The position numbers were made by a program, and so were the translations under genes. This document shows, piece by piece, positions 51,487-59,270 of a DNA stretch of 64,000 nt. The DNA is from Streptomyces sp. TG1A-8 (lineage in GTDB: Bacteria > Actinomycetota > Actinomycetes > Streptomycetales > Streptomycetaceae). The stretch spans positions 2,666,001 to 2,730,000 of the forward strand of contig NZ_JASTLB010000001.1 in assembly GCF_030499535.1 (NCBI RefSeq), read 5' to 3'. The stretch's first letter is position 1; every line of letters starts with the position of its first letter. The notes under the pieces were generated by a model. It ran no database searches. It saw only the letters and a program-made list of their open reading frames with translations, and was not told the DNA's origin.

Positions 51487-52182
51487 ATGTCTCACATGAA
51501 CTCTCTCGCTCCCACGGACAACCCGGGCCTGCTGCGATTTCTGCGGAGGTGGTACGGCGCCCCGCAATCACCCAATGTGAGACTGGGAGAATCACCTGAA
51601 GCGCCCAGGGAGCTTGTCGAGTGGCATGAAATCTCTGCCCAGTGGGGCGGGGAGATCACCTCGCACAACTACGCCATCCCCCTTTCGAAACTCGCGGTGG
51701 AAGACGGAAAGATTCCGTTCTGGGTTGAGAACCAAGGAACTTGGGTCTGGGCATTCGACCCGGCCAGTGAAGATCGCTCTGTGTACGAGCGAGAGCCGTC
51801 CGACGAACCGACCCCATGGCGACGGACTGACGAGCAGCTCTCAGATTTCTTGATTCATGCCACGATCCTAGAGGCAATCCTGGGGGCTCCTGCGACGAAA
51901 GTAGCGCAAGGAGTCCCGGCAGATTGGCTCTGGTCTCGGGAAGGAAGTCATGAGCTCCCCTTCCCTGCGTGGAACTGGCCAGCCAACGATTCGCGCATCC
52001 TCTTCGGCGAGAGCTGGCTGGCGCTCGTCCACCCGAGCGATGATCCCGACGAAGGTCATGACGTCACCCTGGCGGCGAGGGCGCCAGGCGATCTCTCCTG
52101 GGCGGATAATATGCCAGGAGTCAAGTGGCGCTCATACTCCGGCGCTCAGGACCACACAACCGATGAACCACTGCCCTGGTAG
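51487..52182 (+). CDS. Unknown 231-aa protein, candidate immunity protein of tip 2
   Basis: Begins at ATG 51487 or 51496. GC content is lower than in the AICE backbone. The N-terminal part (LLRFLRRWYGAPQSPNVRLG ... ELVEWHEISAQWGGEITSHN) is reminiscent of SMI1/KNR4 (SUKH) immunity proteins, but I am not certain. No signal peptide or transmembrane helix. It lies between int B and toxin tip 2, in the place taken by Imm1 in the neighbouring module, but on the opposite strand and convergent with the tip. Confidence 0.6.
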   Translation: MSHMNSLAPTDNPGLLRFLRRWYGAPQSPNVRLGESPEAPRELVEWHEISAQWGGEITSHNYAIPLSKLAVEDGKIPFWVENQGTWVWAFDPASEDRSVYEREPSDEPTPWRRTDEQLSDFLIHATILEAILGAPATKVAQGVPADWLWSREGSHELPFPAWNWPANDSRILFGESWLALVHPSDDPDEGHDVTLAARAPGDLSWADNMPGVKWRSYSGAQDHTTDEPLPW

Positions 52183-52195
52183 ACAGGGAAACACG

Positions 52196-52231
52196 AATCG
52201 GCGGCCGATCCACCTGGATGGGCCGCCGATT
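52196..52231. terminator. Bidirectional terminator between the 231-aa gene and toxin tip 2
   Basis: AATCGGCGGCC (52196-52206) and GGCCGCCGATT (52221-52231) form a perfect 11-bp stem and serve both convergent reading frames. Confidence 0.8.
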
Positions 52232-52242
52232 CCTTTCCTAAC

Positions 52243-52644
52243 TCAGTCAGGAAGTCCCGTGAATTTTTCAGTCCTACGCGGTGAGATCACCCACAGCTGA
52301 GCACCTTCGGGCAGCATGTCAGGCAATGTACTTCTGCATGTTCCGCAGGCCCCCGTCGGGTAGTCGATGTAGAGCACGGCCTTTCTGACACCCGGGTTCA
52401 TACGCAAGAAAGCTGCTGCGTGAGTCTCCACGTGCTCCCCGTTGGCCTTCGTACGACCTGGGAGGTTCTTGAGGAGTCCAGACTGACCGCCTGGACCACT
52501 GATCATCGGCAGCTGATCGCCCCCGACATCAAGAATTCCCACAGTGCGCCGCGGGTAGTCCTTCTGCAAATCCTTCAGGGACGGGCCGCAGTTGCTGTTG
52601 TGAACAAGGACCGGAGTCTGCCCCGCCAGCACATAGTACGTGTG
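52243..52644 (-). pseudogene. Orphan C-terminal tip of a polymorphic toxin: DddA-like (SCP1.201) deaminase, tip 2
   Basis: On the minus strand: stop codon, then HTYYVLAGQTPVLVHNSNCG, then ~115 residues. Deaminase motifs are EHVETHAAAFLRMNPG (zinc His, catalytic Glu) and YIDYPTGACGTCRSTLPDML (C-x2-C zinc cysteines, as in DddA), followed by PEGAQLWVI. It is different in sequence from tip 1 outside the motifs, so it is not a simple duplication. As with tip 1 there is no ribosome site and a stop precedes it. It could act only when fused to a toxin body carrying the HINT domain. Confidence 0.85.
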
Positions 52645-52757
52645 CTACGCAGCACCCCTCTACCTGCTTCTTCGCAGGTCAGCACCTGATTTGCGTTCCG
52701 CTGACGTCCGTGGATGTGCGGGGAAATCCGTGGCTGTTGCCGTCGCTACTGCCGTCA
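52597..52757. repeat. 161-bp direct repeat, copy 2 (left end of element C)
   Basis: Partner of 41810-41970 with the same length and order of parts. The hairpin here is ACCTGC-TTCTTC-GCAGGT, showing a compensatory T-A to C-G change against copy 1. Ends in GTTGCCGTCGCTACTGCCGTCA (52736-52757). Confidence 0.85.
52621..52650. repeat. 30-bp identical att core candidate, copy 2
   Basis: Identical to 41834-41863 and flanked by diverged sequence. Encodes stop-HTYYVLAG on the minus strand. Recombination between the two copies would excise element B. Confidence 0.6.
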
Positions 52758-52798
52758 GGAGTCGGGCGGCGGTGCTGGTGCCATTCTCGCTCCGCCGG

Positions 52799-53545
52799 TC
52801 ACCGCGAATTTTGTCGGGCCACCGTGTATGCGGTGGGGCCAGTAAGCCCTGTCCCTGTGCCGTCGAACATGTCCAGGACCTCGAAGCCCGCGCCCTCCGC
52901 ATAGCGTTCCAGTTCGCGGGGGAACAGGACGCGTCTGCGGATCTCGTCTCGGGCCTCGTCGCCCGAGGGGAGACTCCAGTGCCGGTGCATGGTGTTGATC
53001 TGGGTCCGCAGGTCCCACGTGTGGCGGATGGTGACGGTCGCGGGTCCCCTCGGGGTGTCGACCGGGGCGGTGGTCGGCTCGGTCCGGGTGATCGGGGCGA
53101 CGGGGGAACACAGCACGAGCAGCGCTCCTGGCCGGGCGTGGGCGGCGAAGGTGGCGAAGACCTGGCTGATCGCCTCGTTGTCGTGCACGTAGGCGAGGCT
53201 GTTGCCCAGGCAGGTCACCACGTCCATGCGGCTGCCGAGTCGTGCGGTGCGCATGTCGCCGGTGCGGATGTCCAGCCCTGGCCGGGCCTGGTGGGCGTAG
53301 TCGACCATGCCGGGCTGGAGGTCCACGCCGATGCACTCGAAGCGCTTGGCGAGGATCTCCAGGTCGCGGCCGGTGCCGCATCCGAAGTCGACCAGGGTCC
53401 GGGCGTCCGGCCTGTGCCGCTCGATCAGGGTCTGGCACATTCCGGCGCTCGTGCTGTCGGACTGGACCACGTCGTAGAGTGCCGGATCGCGGTACAGGAG
53501 GTTGGTGGCTTCCACGTGCTCGGCTTCCGTGTCGGGGCTGGTCAC
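52799..53545 (-). CDS. Class I SAM-dependent methyltransferase of the RiPP-like locus
   Basis: 248 aa from the GTG at 53545, overlapping the stop of the asparagine-synthetase-like gene (4 bp). The SAM-binding motif I TLVDFGCGTGRDLEILAKRF is followed by motif II IGVDLQPGMVDYAHQARPGL and the later MDVVTCLGNSLAYVHDNEAI. N-, O- or C-methylation cannot be told apart. Its coupling to the synthetase-like gene and the precursor peptide suggests that it methylates the peptide or its C-terminus. Confidence 0.85.
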   Translation of the reverse strand: MTSPDTEAEHVEATNLLYRDPALYDVVQSDSTSAGMCQTLIERHRPDARTLVDFGCGTGRDLEILAKRFECIGVDLQPGMVDYAHQARPGLDIRTGDMRTARLGSRMDVVTCLGNSLAYVHDNEAISQVFATFAAHARPGALLVLCSPVAPITRTEPTTAPVDTPRGPATVTIRHTWDLRTQINTMHRHWSLPSGDEARDEIRRRVLFPRELERYAEGAGFEVLDMFDGTGTGLTGPTAYTVARQNSR

Positions 53546-55014
53546 ATGAGGCTTCGCAGTCCGACCTCCAGGGCGAGCACATCGCACAGCAGGTCGGGGA
53601 CGACCGGCGCAGCGTCGGCGTCCCTCCGCGCCTTGGCGAGAGCCTTCCCATCAACGTAGCCGAGGTCCACGAGGATGGACTCTTTCAGCATGTCGTCCAG
53701 TACGGGCAGACCGTAGGAACGCAGGCCCTTTTCCAGAACGGCCAGGAAGTTCTCCGGTTCGGCCGGCGCGGCCACCCACTCGGGTAGCCCGGCCCGTCTG
53801 ATCCGGTCGCGGAACAGCGCCTTGCCGCGCTTGTGCTCGCGCGGCAGTTGCTCCATGAACCGCACGATCCGCGGGTGCACGAGTGGGCTCACTGGCCAGA
53901 TTCCGGCCCGGAGGAATCCGGGGTTGTGCATCCCGAACGCCATCAGGGTCGGTACGGGCAGTACCGGGATGGGCGCCAAATGCTCGTTCACCTCGGCGAG
54001 TGCTCGGGCTGCCTTGACTCCGAGCCACGGTACGGGTTCGGGTGTCGGCAGTTCGGCCTGGGTCCTGGAGTGGTGGGCGTTGATCTCGTCGCCGCCGCTG
54101 CCGGTGAACATGACCTCGCAGCGCCGGGCGGCTGCCTGCTCGCGCACGACATCGAACGCCTCCTGATAGAACGCTCCCGCCGGGTCGTGCGGCTTGCACA
54201 GATCGCGCACGCCTCCAGCGCAGAAGGGTGGGTGCTGCATGGCGGGGGTGGCCGTGTCCCGGAAGCCGCAGTGCTCCACAAGGACCCGCCGGCGCTCGCG
54301 CTGTTGCCTGCCGGTGCTTCCTCCCACCAGCAGGCCGAAGCTGTACACCTCGGGGAAGCGGGCCGCCTTGATGGCCAGGGCGACGTTCCCGGAGTCCGCG
54401 CCGCCGGACAGTTCGACGCCCACGCATCCGGTTGCTGTCGGCGCTTGGCGGGTTACGTCGGTCAGCAACTCGTCCAGAGCGGCGAGTGGATCAACGCCGG
54501 GACGCAGCGTACGTGGCTCAAGTACGTGTTCGGCGGGGTCGGGGTAGTGGATGCTGAGTCCCGAAGGGGTGAACGTGGCCGCTGCCCGTTCGGTGAGGCG
54601 GTAGACGCCTTGGAAGAGCGTCTCGGACGTGTAGCGGTGCTGCCTCGTCAGCGTGCGGGCGACGACACGCGGCACCAGGCGGTCGGCCTGCAGATGCGGT
54701 CGCAGCAGTGTCAGGTCCCACGAGGCGTGCAGTTCGCCGGCCTTCTCTGTCAGATAGAGCGGGGCTGTGCCGAAGACGCCCGCCGCCAGGCGGGCTTGTC
54801 CGGGCTCCATGGTGAGTTCGACGAAGTCGGCCTCGTCCCGCTTGCACTCCTTCACCCGGACCCGTACGCGCGGCGCTTGGTCGTCGTTGACCTCCATGAC
54901 GAGAGTGGACACGTTCGCGGGCTCGATCCAGCTCTCGCCGTTGGTCCAACGGCCGCCCTGCGATCTCCACTTGGGCTCCTGGAGATCGGCCAGGCGCAGA
55001 CGCATCGACAGCAT
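53542..55014 (-). CDS. Asparagine-synthetase-like enzyme (lasso-cyclase-like fold)
   Basis: 490 aa from the ATG at 55014 with AAAGGG upstream. The N-terminal ~180 residues replace a glutaminase domain, lacking a catalytic Cys2. The synthetase domain has the PPi loop GVELSGGADSGNVALAI and FTGSGGDEINAHHS. Such AMP-forming domains activate a carboxylate and are used as macrolactam cyclases in lasso peptides and as amidating enzymes elsewhere. Here no lasso B1/B2 leader-binding or protease gene is present nearby, so the chemistry is open. Preceded by the 39-aa precursor gene and a hairpin. Confidence 0.8.
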   Translation of the reverse strand: MLSMRLRLADLQEPKWRSQGGRWTNGESWIEPANVSTLVMEVNDDQAPRVRVRVKECKRDEADFVELTMEPGQARLAAGVFGTAPLYLTEKAGELHASWDLTLLRPHLQADRLVPRVVARTLTRQHRYTSETLFQGVYRLTERAAATFTPSGLSIHYPDPAEHVLEPRTLRPGVDPLAALDELLTDVTRQAPTATGCVGVELSGGADSGNVALAIKAARFPEVYSFGLLVGGSTGRQQRERRRVLVEHCGFRDTATPAMQHPPFCAGGVRDLCKPHDPAGAFYQEAFDVVREQAAARRCEVMFTGSGGDEINAHHSRTQAELPTPEPVPWLGVKAARALAEVNEHLAPIPVLPVPTLMAFGMHNPGFLRAGIWPVSPLVHPRIVRFMEQLPREHKRGKALFRDRIRRAGLPEWVAAPAEPENFLAVLEKGLRSYGLPVLDDMLKESILVDLGYVDGKALAKARRDADAAPVVPDLLCDVLALEVGLRSLM

Positions 55015-55037
55015 GTCGTCCCTTTCCGATGTCGTGC

Positions 55038-55071
55038 GGCGGGGCGGGGCCGCGTACGGCCCCGCCCCGCC
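55038..55071 (-). terminator. Perfect 15-bp hairpin between precursor peptide and synthetase-like gene
   Basis: GGCGGGGCGGGGCCG (55038-55052) and its complement (55057-55071), loop CGTA. It lies in the 74-bp gap after the precursor stop. Partial terminators at this spot are usual in RiPP operons and raise precursor over enzyme mRNA. Confidence 0.75.
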
Positions 55072-55087
55072 TGGCGTCAGCCCTGGA

Positions 55088-55207
55088 TCACTTGCTGCAG
55101 TGGTCGCCGTTGTTGTCGCCGCCGCCCGGCATCTTGTCGAGCAGCGCGGCTTCGACGGCCGGGACGCCGGTGATCAGGTCGCCGGTGAACAACTCGTCCA
55201 CGTTCAT
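55088..55207 (-). CDS. Putative 39-aa RiPP precursor peptide
   Basis: ATG at 55207 with AAGGGAG eight bases upstream; stop TGA at 55090-55088. The first 25 residues look like a leader (MNVDELFTGDLITGV, then PAVEAALLDK): acidic, hydrophobic, amphipathic. The last 14 are MPGGGDNNGDHCSK, a Gly-rich putative core with Asp, Cys and Lys side chains. A ring from the first Gly of GGGDNNGD to its eighth-residue Asp is formally possible for a lasso-type macrolactam, but no usual lasso leader motif (Thr at -2) is seen. The gene was too short for routine calling. Neighbour genes and hairpins on both sides support it. Confidence 0.72.
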   Translation of the reverse strand: MNVDELFTGDLITGVPAVEAALLDKMPGGGDNNGDHCSK

Positions 55208-55262
55208 CGTTTTCTCCCTTACGGTTTTCAGTGGACTCCGCGGCGGACGCTGCGGAGTTGGA

Positions 55263-55306
55263 CCCGTCCGGCTGCCGGACCCTTGCGAAGAAGGCAGCCG
55301 GACGGG
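55263..55306 (-). promoter_or_regulatory. 14-bp perfect stem-loop upstream of the precursor peptide
   Basis: CCCGTCCGGCTGCC (55263-55276) and GGCAGCCGGACGGG (55293-55306) around a 16-nt loop, in the 5' leader of the precursor transcript or as terminator of the upstream small genes. Confidence 0.6.
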
Positions 55307-55377
55307 GTGCCCACCGCTTCCGACGGCGGGCCCTCCCTCATCACAGGTGGGGAGCCTGGATGCGTGACGGGGAGGAG

Positions 55378-55491
55378 TCAGGTGGGGGTGGATGCGGCGG
55401 CGACGCCCAGGACGAAGCCGGCCGATCCCGAGATGGTGATGATCAGGAGTGGTCCGGCGTAGCGGCCGACGGCTGCGGCTAACCGGTTCAC
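55378..55491 (-). CDS. 37-aa single-span membrane peptide
   Basis: From a GTG at 55491 overlapping the previous stop (GTGA). Sequence start VNRLAAAVGRYAGPLLIITI is followed by a Gly/Ala-rich continuation of the same transmembrane helix. It is coupled to the 75-aa gene and lies upstream of the precursor. Unknown role; could be a small membrane partner for immunity or export. Confidence 0.5.
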   Translation of the reverse strand: MNRLAAAVGRYAGPLLIITISGSAGFVLGVAAASTPT

Positions 55492-55715
55492 AGCCGCTCT
55501 CCGCGGCTGCGCTGGTTGGCCTCGCGTACTGCGACGCTCAGCTTCTCCGCGCCGTACTCGGGCGTGGCCCTGCCGTGCTGCGGGCAGAGACACGGCGAGA
55601 ACCGGTTCGAACCCGGCGGCAGGTCCGCGCCCTCGTAGGAGTCGATCCTCAACACCCCGTCCGTGCCCCGCTCCTCGGTCATCCGAGCCAGACGGGCCCG
55701 TGCTTCACTTCTCAT
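55488..55715 (-). CDS. 75-aa protein with Cys/His cluster, unknown
   Basis: ATG at 55715 after AAGGGCTGAGGG. It is Arg/Glu-rich with FSPCLCPQHGRATPEYGAEK in the middle, a CxC-x2-H arrangement that could bind a metal. No family recognised. First gene of the minus-strand group that continues into the membrane peptide and possibly the RiPP locus. Confidence 0.6.
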   Translation of the reverse strand: MRSEARARLARMTEERGTDGVLRIDSYEGADLPPGSNRFSPCLCPQHGRATPEYGAEKLSVAVREANQRSRGERL

Positions 55716-55817
55716 CCCTCAGCCCTTCAGACGACGGCTGCGGCGAGGACTCGCCGTTGCCTGCTGTCTCTACGCAACCGCACGACCACGCTCAGCGGTA
55801 CCGTTGCCGCAGCACCA

Positions 55818-55840
55818 GGACTTGAAAGCCTTGAAAGTCC
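55818..55840. promoter_or_regulatory. Candidate operator upstream of the XRE/TPR regulator
   Basis: The inverted repeat GGACTT (55818-55823) / AAGTCC (55835-55840) encloses a tandem CTTGAAAG direct repeat, 25 bp before the regulator start and in the divergent promoter region. Confidence 0.45.
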
Positions 55841-55864
55841 GCAAGGTCACGGGGAGTTGAGGGC

Positions 55865-57205
55865 ATGGCCAAGCGTGAACCGAACGCGGCGCTCGGGCGC
55901 CTGCTCACCGAGAGCCGCTGGACTCACCGCCAGTTCGCACGGGCGGTAAACCGCGTCGGTACGGAGACCGGGATCCTCCTGCGTTACGACGAGTCGGCGG
56001 TGAGCCACTGGCTGGGCGGCACCGTCCCTCGGGGTGCGGTGCGCGGATGCATCCTCGAAGCTCTCTCCCGCCGCCTCGGCCGCCCCGTCACCCATGCCGA
56101 GGCTGGGCTGCCCGTTCCACGCAATCGCTCCTCCGCGGCTGCGGATACCGTGGAAGGGGTGATTGACCTGGGGAGGCTGGATATGGACCCGTCCCGCCGG
56201 AGTGTCCTGGGTGCCGGCCTGTTCTCCGTGGCCGTCACCATTCCCGGCTGGCCTGATGTAGTCGGGCGTGCCGATGCCATTCAGTCTGGCCGCACGAGTC
56301 GCATCGGTATGAACGAAGTGGACATGGTCATCGCCATGACCGAGCGTGTTTCGGAACTGGACGACGAGTTCGGCGGCCGTCACGCACGCCCCATGGCGGC
56401 CTCGTTCATGGTCAACACCGTGGCCTCCTACCTGCGCGCCGACGCACCCGAGGGCGTACGCAAGGCAATGCTGTCCGCCGCCTCGGACCTGCTCTACCTG
56501 ACCGGCTACATGGCCGTGGACGAAGGTCTGCACGGTCTCGCGCAGCGCTACTACGTCAAGGCCCTGGAGCTGGCGGGCGCGGCGGAGGACCACCTGACGT
56601 ACTGCACCACCCTGCGGGGCATGAGCGTCCAGGCGGTCGACCTCCGCCACGGGGCGAAGGCCATGGAGCTGGCCGACGCCGCTGCCGCCGCCTCCCCGAA
56701 GGCCGGCCCTCGGATGCTGGCCTTCCTCGTCGGCCAGCAGGCACACGCCGCCGCGCAGACCGGCGACCGTACGGGTGCGCTGCGCCGCATCCGGGAGGCC
56801 GAGGCGGCCATGGACCGTGCCGAGTCACGCGGCAAGGCGTTCGGCTCGTATGACCCCTCTTCGCTCAACTACCACGTCAGCCAGGTCCGTTACGAACTCG
56901 GTGACAAGGCCGGAGCCGTCGACGCCATGCAGCAGGCGGACCGGCTCCGCCCAAGCGTGTACCAGCGCACACGAGTACACCGTCGTGGCCTGTTGGCAGA
57001 GCGGCAGTTGGAACTCGGCCACCTGGAAGCGGCCTGCGCCACCTGGCACCAGGCCCTCGACGACTACCCCAAGGTGCAGTCCGGCCGCGCCGACGACCGC
57101 GTGAAGGCGATGTTCGGTCTCCTTCGCCCTCATCTGAAGAACGCGACGGCGCTCGACCTGTACGACCGAGCACGGACGATCGCACCACCGTCGCTGGTCG
57201 CCTGA
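55865..57205 (+). CDS. XRE-type regulator with C-terminal TPR-like repeats
   Basis: 446 aa. The N-terminal HTH region is NAALGRLLTESRWTHRQFAR AVNRVGTETG ... YDESAVSHWLGGTVPRGAVR. After a linker with a short hydrophobic stretch (SVLGAGLFSVAVTIPGW), helical repeats resemble TPRs (LAQRYYVKALELAGAAEDHL, AFLVGQQAHAAAQTGDRTGA, AERQLELGHLEAACATWHQA). This is the architecture of Streptomyces peptide- or ligand-responsive regulators. It is divergent from the RiPP-like genes, so it probably controls them; a candidate operator lies upstream. Confidence 0.82.
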   Translation: MAKREPNAALGRLLTESRWTHRQFARAVNRVGTETGILLRYDESAVSHWLGGTVPRGAVRGCILEALSRRLGRPVTHAEAGLPVPRNRSSAAADTVEGVIDLGRLDMDPSRRSVLGAGLFSVAVTIPGWPDVVGRADAIQSGRTSRIGMNEVDMVIAMTERVSELDDEFGGRHARPMAASFMVNTVASYLRADAPEGVRKAMLSAASDLLYLTGYMAVDEGLHGLAQRYYVKALELAGAAEDHLTYCTTLRGMSVQAVDLRHGAKAMELADAAAAASPKAGPRMLAFLVGQQAHAAAQTGDRTGALRRIREAEAAMDRAESRGKAFGSYDPSSLNYHVSQVRYELGDKAGAVDAMQQADRLRPSVYQRTRVHRRGLLAERQLELGHLEAACATWHQALDDYPKVQSGRADDRVKAMFGLLRPHLKNATALDLYDRARTIAPPSLVA

Positions 57206-57228
57206 TCCCCGTCGCACCTTCAACCTCA

Positions 57229-57677
57229 GCCACAGAAAGTCAGCCACGACGGCGGGCGCGCCGAGAGATCACCCGCCACGTGTGCTTCCAGCAACCCCGC
57301 ACCGGCCTCAACCACGCCTCTTCCTTCCGTCACAGCATCCGCCCCGCTCCGGCCTGGCCGCTCGGCAGCGGGATGGGCTGCTCGATCTGTGGCTTCGCCT
57401 GTGACCCACGCCGACGACGATCGATCGCGGCCTTCGGTTGCCGCAGCCTGACGTGGTGCTGTGCGGCGTTCGGCGAGTCGGCCTGGCGGCGCCGCTGCGG
57501 TTGCTTCAGGGATCGGAGTCGGCTCGCTTGTCTGCCACTGCGCGCCGAGTGGCCGGTGGCCGTCGCCAGCGGGGCGGCAGACAGGAGCGGGCGGCGGCCA
57601 CCGGCCGCCGACGCGCGGCGGCCCGCGCAAGCGGGACGCCCTTCTTGATCAAGTAAAGAAACTCTGAACAGCTCACC
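57229..57677. other. Conserved non-coding region shared with element B
   Basis: Counterpart of 44083-44463 with a ~70-bp length difference. The nested stem is at 57587-57626 with inner GGCGGCC-ACC-GGCCGCC. The segment GATCAAGTAAAGAAACTCTG AACAGCTCACCC at the right end is the same in both and lies 27 bp after the GntR stop. No protein-coding gene is credible here. Confidence 0.6.
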
Positions 57678-57703
57678 CACTGGCCGAGCTGTCAGCCTGG
57701 TCG

Positions 57704-58567
57704 TCAGGGGCCCTGCTGGCGGTGCTTCTTCGCGTCGGCGAGTCTGTCTTCGAGTTCCTTGCGAGCGGCTGCGGGATCGTCGTGGAGCGGTGGCGCAAGT
57801 TGGCCACGGTGGGCCAGTTCGCGGGTGATCTTCCGGCCCTTCTCAAGCGCTGCTTGGTACGCCGTGCGGGCCTGGTTGAGCTCGTCATGGATTTGGTTGG
57901 CAAGCGCTTTGAGCTCGGCGTCGGAGAGGTGCGCAAATTCGCCGGCGGTTCTGCGGGCCTGGCGTTCGATCTCCTCGCGCTGGAGGTGCTGGACGACCTT
58001 GGAGCTGTAGTTCTTGCCGGGTGTCGGGGCGGTGCGGACGAAGACGCCGCGTCCCTTGACGGCGTAGATCAGCCCCTCGCTCTTGAGAAGACGAAGGGCG
58101 TTCTGCGCAGTGGAGTTGGCGATGGTGAACCGCTCTTGCAACTCACGAGCGGAGGGCAGCTTGCTGCCCGGGGGGAAGAGTCCTTCCTTGATCTCTTCGC
58201 GCAGGGTGTCCGCGGTCCGGACGAAGGGGGGGCGGTTGTCCTCTGCGCGGGCCGAACGCCACCCAGGAGGGAAGGGGCCGTCTCCTGCCGCGCCTTCGTC
58301 GCCGTCCTTTTCTTCGGTGTCCTGTTGGTCGAGGGGCAGGCTGACGTAGCTGCCCCGGCCGAGGACGGAGTGGACGAGCCCTTCCTGCCTCAGGACGCGC
58401 AGGGCGTTTTGGACGGTGGAGCTGGCGACACCGAACCGCTCTTGGAGATCGCGCGCCGACGGCAGGCGCTCGCCGGGCTGAAGCTCGCCGCTCAGGATGG
58501 CGGCCCGCAGCACTTCGGCGGCCTGGAGGTAGGGGGGCCGCGGGTCGTCGTCCAGGGGCAGGGTCAT
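57704..58567 (-). CDS. Tandem two-domain GntR-family regulator (KorSA-like), element C
   Basis: 287 aa from the ATG at 58567. Two winged helices: LQAAEVLRAAILSGELQPGE RLPSARDLQERFGVASSTVQ and VRTADTLREEIKEGLFPPGS KLPSARELQERFTIANSTAQ, then a long charged helical tail (LSDAELKALANQIHDELNQA). Same position and domain duplication as in element B, but clearly diverged, as expected for repressors of co-resident elements. Divergent from the transfer operon. Confidence 0.88.
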   Translation of the reverse strand: MTLPLDDDPRPPYLQAAEVLRAAILSGELQPGERLPSARDLQERFGVASSTVQNALRVLRQEGLVHSVLGRGSYVSLPLDQQDTEEKDGDEGAAGDGPFPPGWRSARAEDNRPPFVRTADTLREEIKEGLFPPGSKLPSARELQERFTIANSTAQNALRLLKSEGLIYAVKGRGVFVRTAPTPGKNYSSKVVQHLQREEIERQARRTAGEFAHLSDAELKALANQIHDELNQARTAYQAALEKGRKITRELAHRGQLAPPLHDDPAAARKELEDRLADAKKHRQQGP

Positions 58568-58727
58568 GGGCCAACCGTAGCGTCCGTAGCGCCTGCTGCA
58601 CACGCCCGCACCACCGCCCTTATCGACCGTCCCACCTATGCGTGCGTTGCATCTGTATCGCCGTAGCGCTATGGTCATCGTCGAGTCGATCAAGCGGCTC
58701 CATCTCGAACGATGAGGATGTGATGGC
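58568..58727. promoter_or_regulatory. Divergent promoter/operator region, element C
   Basis: It shares GATCAAGCGGCTCCAT and the GAGGATGTGATGGCATGGCC ribosome-site segment with element B; the rest differs, which fits different repressor specificities. Confidence 0.45.
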
Positions 58728-59081
58728 ATGGCCATGTCTCGAATCCGTGTTGCTCTGCTGCCGTCGGCGGTGTGCATCGCGGGCACCGAGCCGGTGCTGA
58801 AGATCAAGGACCAGCAGACCGGAGAGGTCGCCACCGACCGGGAAACCGGCGCATCGCTGTACACGGTGACCGTGATGCTCATGGAGGACGGCCGGGCCGA
58901 AGTCCTGAAGATCACCGTCCCGGAGACGGGCCTGGCGGCCGGGCTGAAGCCGGGCGTGATGGTCCGGCCGGTGGAGCTGTTCGCCACCCCGTGGGCGCGG
59001 ATCTTCAACGGTCAGCTCTCCGACGGCGTCGCCTACCGCGCCGCCCGCCTGGAGCTGGTCGCGACGGAGGCCACCCAGTGA
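58728..59081 (+). CDS. Small conserved AICE protein (SCO3933-like type), element C
   Basis: 117 aa, nearly identical to the element B copy at 45545 (RIRVALLPSAVCIAGTEPVL, LFATPWARIFNGQLSDGVAY), and the same start context with GAGG upstream. First gene of the transfer operon. Function unknown; overlaps the next gene by GTGA. Confidence 0.78.
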   Translation: MAMSRIRVALLPSAVCIAGTEPVLKIKDQQTGEVATDRETGASLYTVTVMLMEDGRAEVLKITVPETGLAAGLKPGVMVRPVELFATPWARIFNGQLSDGVAYRAARLELVATEATQ

Positions 59082-59269
59082 CCGGCTTTGGCAGCCGGGG
59101 GCCGCAGCGGGAGCTGCATGTGCTGCGGCCCCTGCCGGGCACCGAGGGCAAGGCCACGCTCTCCGCATCTGGTGCGGTGCTCGGCTTGCTCGGCCTGACC
59201 TCGGCGGATGCGGCCTCGCTGGACCTGGCCGAAATCCTCCGCCTGATATCCGAGACCGAGGGGGACTGA
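59078..59269 (+). CDS. Very small AICE protein, element C
   Basis: 63 aa from a GTG overlapping the previous stop. Related to the B copy at 45895 through LRPLPGTEGKATLSASGAVL and the LDLAEILRLIS end. It ends 1 bp before the traB-like ATG. Unknown function. Confidence 0.72.
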   Translation: MTGFGSRGPQRELHVLRPLPGTEGKATLSASGAVLGLLGLTSADAASLDLAEILRLISETEGD

Positions 59270-59270
59270 C

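Larger units (their letters stand above)
41850..52636 (+). mobile_element. AICE B, apparently complete integrative element
   Basis: Between the two 30-bp core copies lie, in order, Nudix (Pif-like), XRE regulator, two small proteins, a conserved non-coding region, GntR/KorSA-like, two small proteins, TraB-like, SpdB-like, RepSA, Xis, Int, then a cargo segment (231-aa protein and toxin tip 2). All backbone genes look intact. Boundaries follow my model; an alternative right end is the GTTGCCGTC pair at 51375-51397. Confidence 0.6.

Noticed and set aside
55088..55207. Calling the 39-aa peptide a lasso peptide
   Set aside because: The ring geometry Gly1-Asp8 is possible, but the usual leader features and the B1/B2 genes are missing nearby; class left open.
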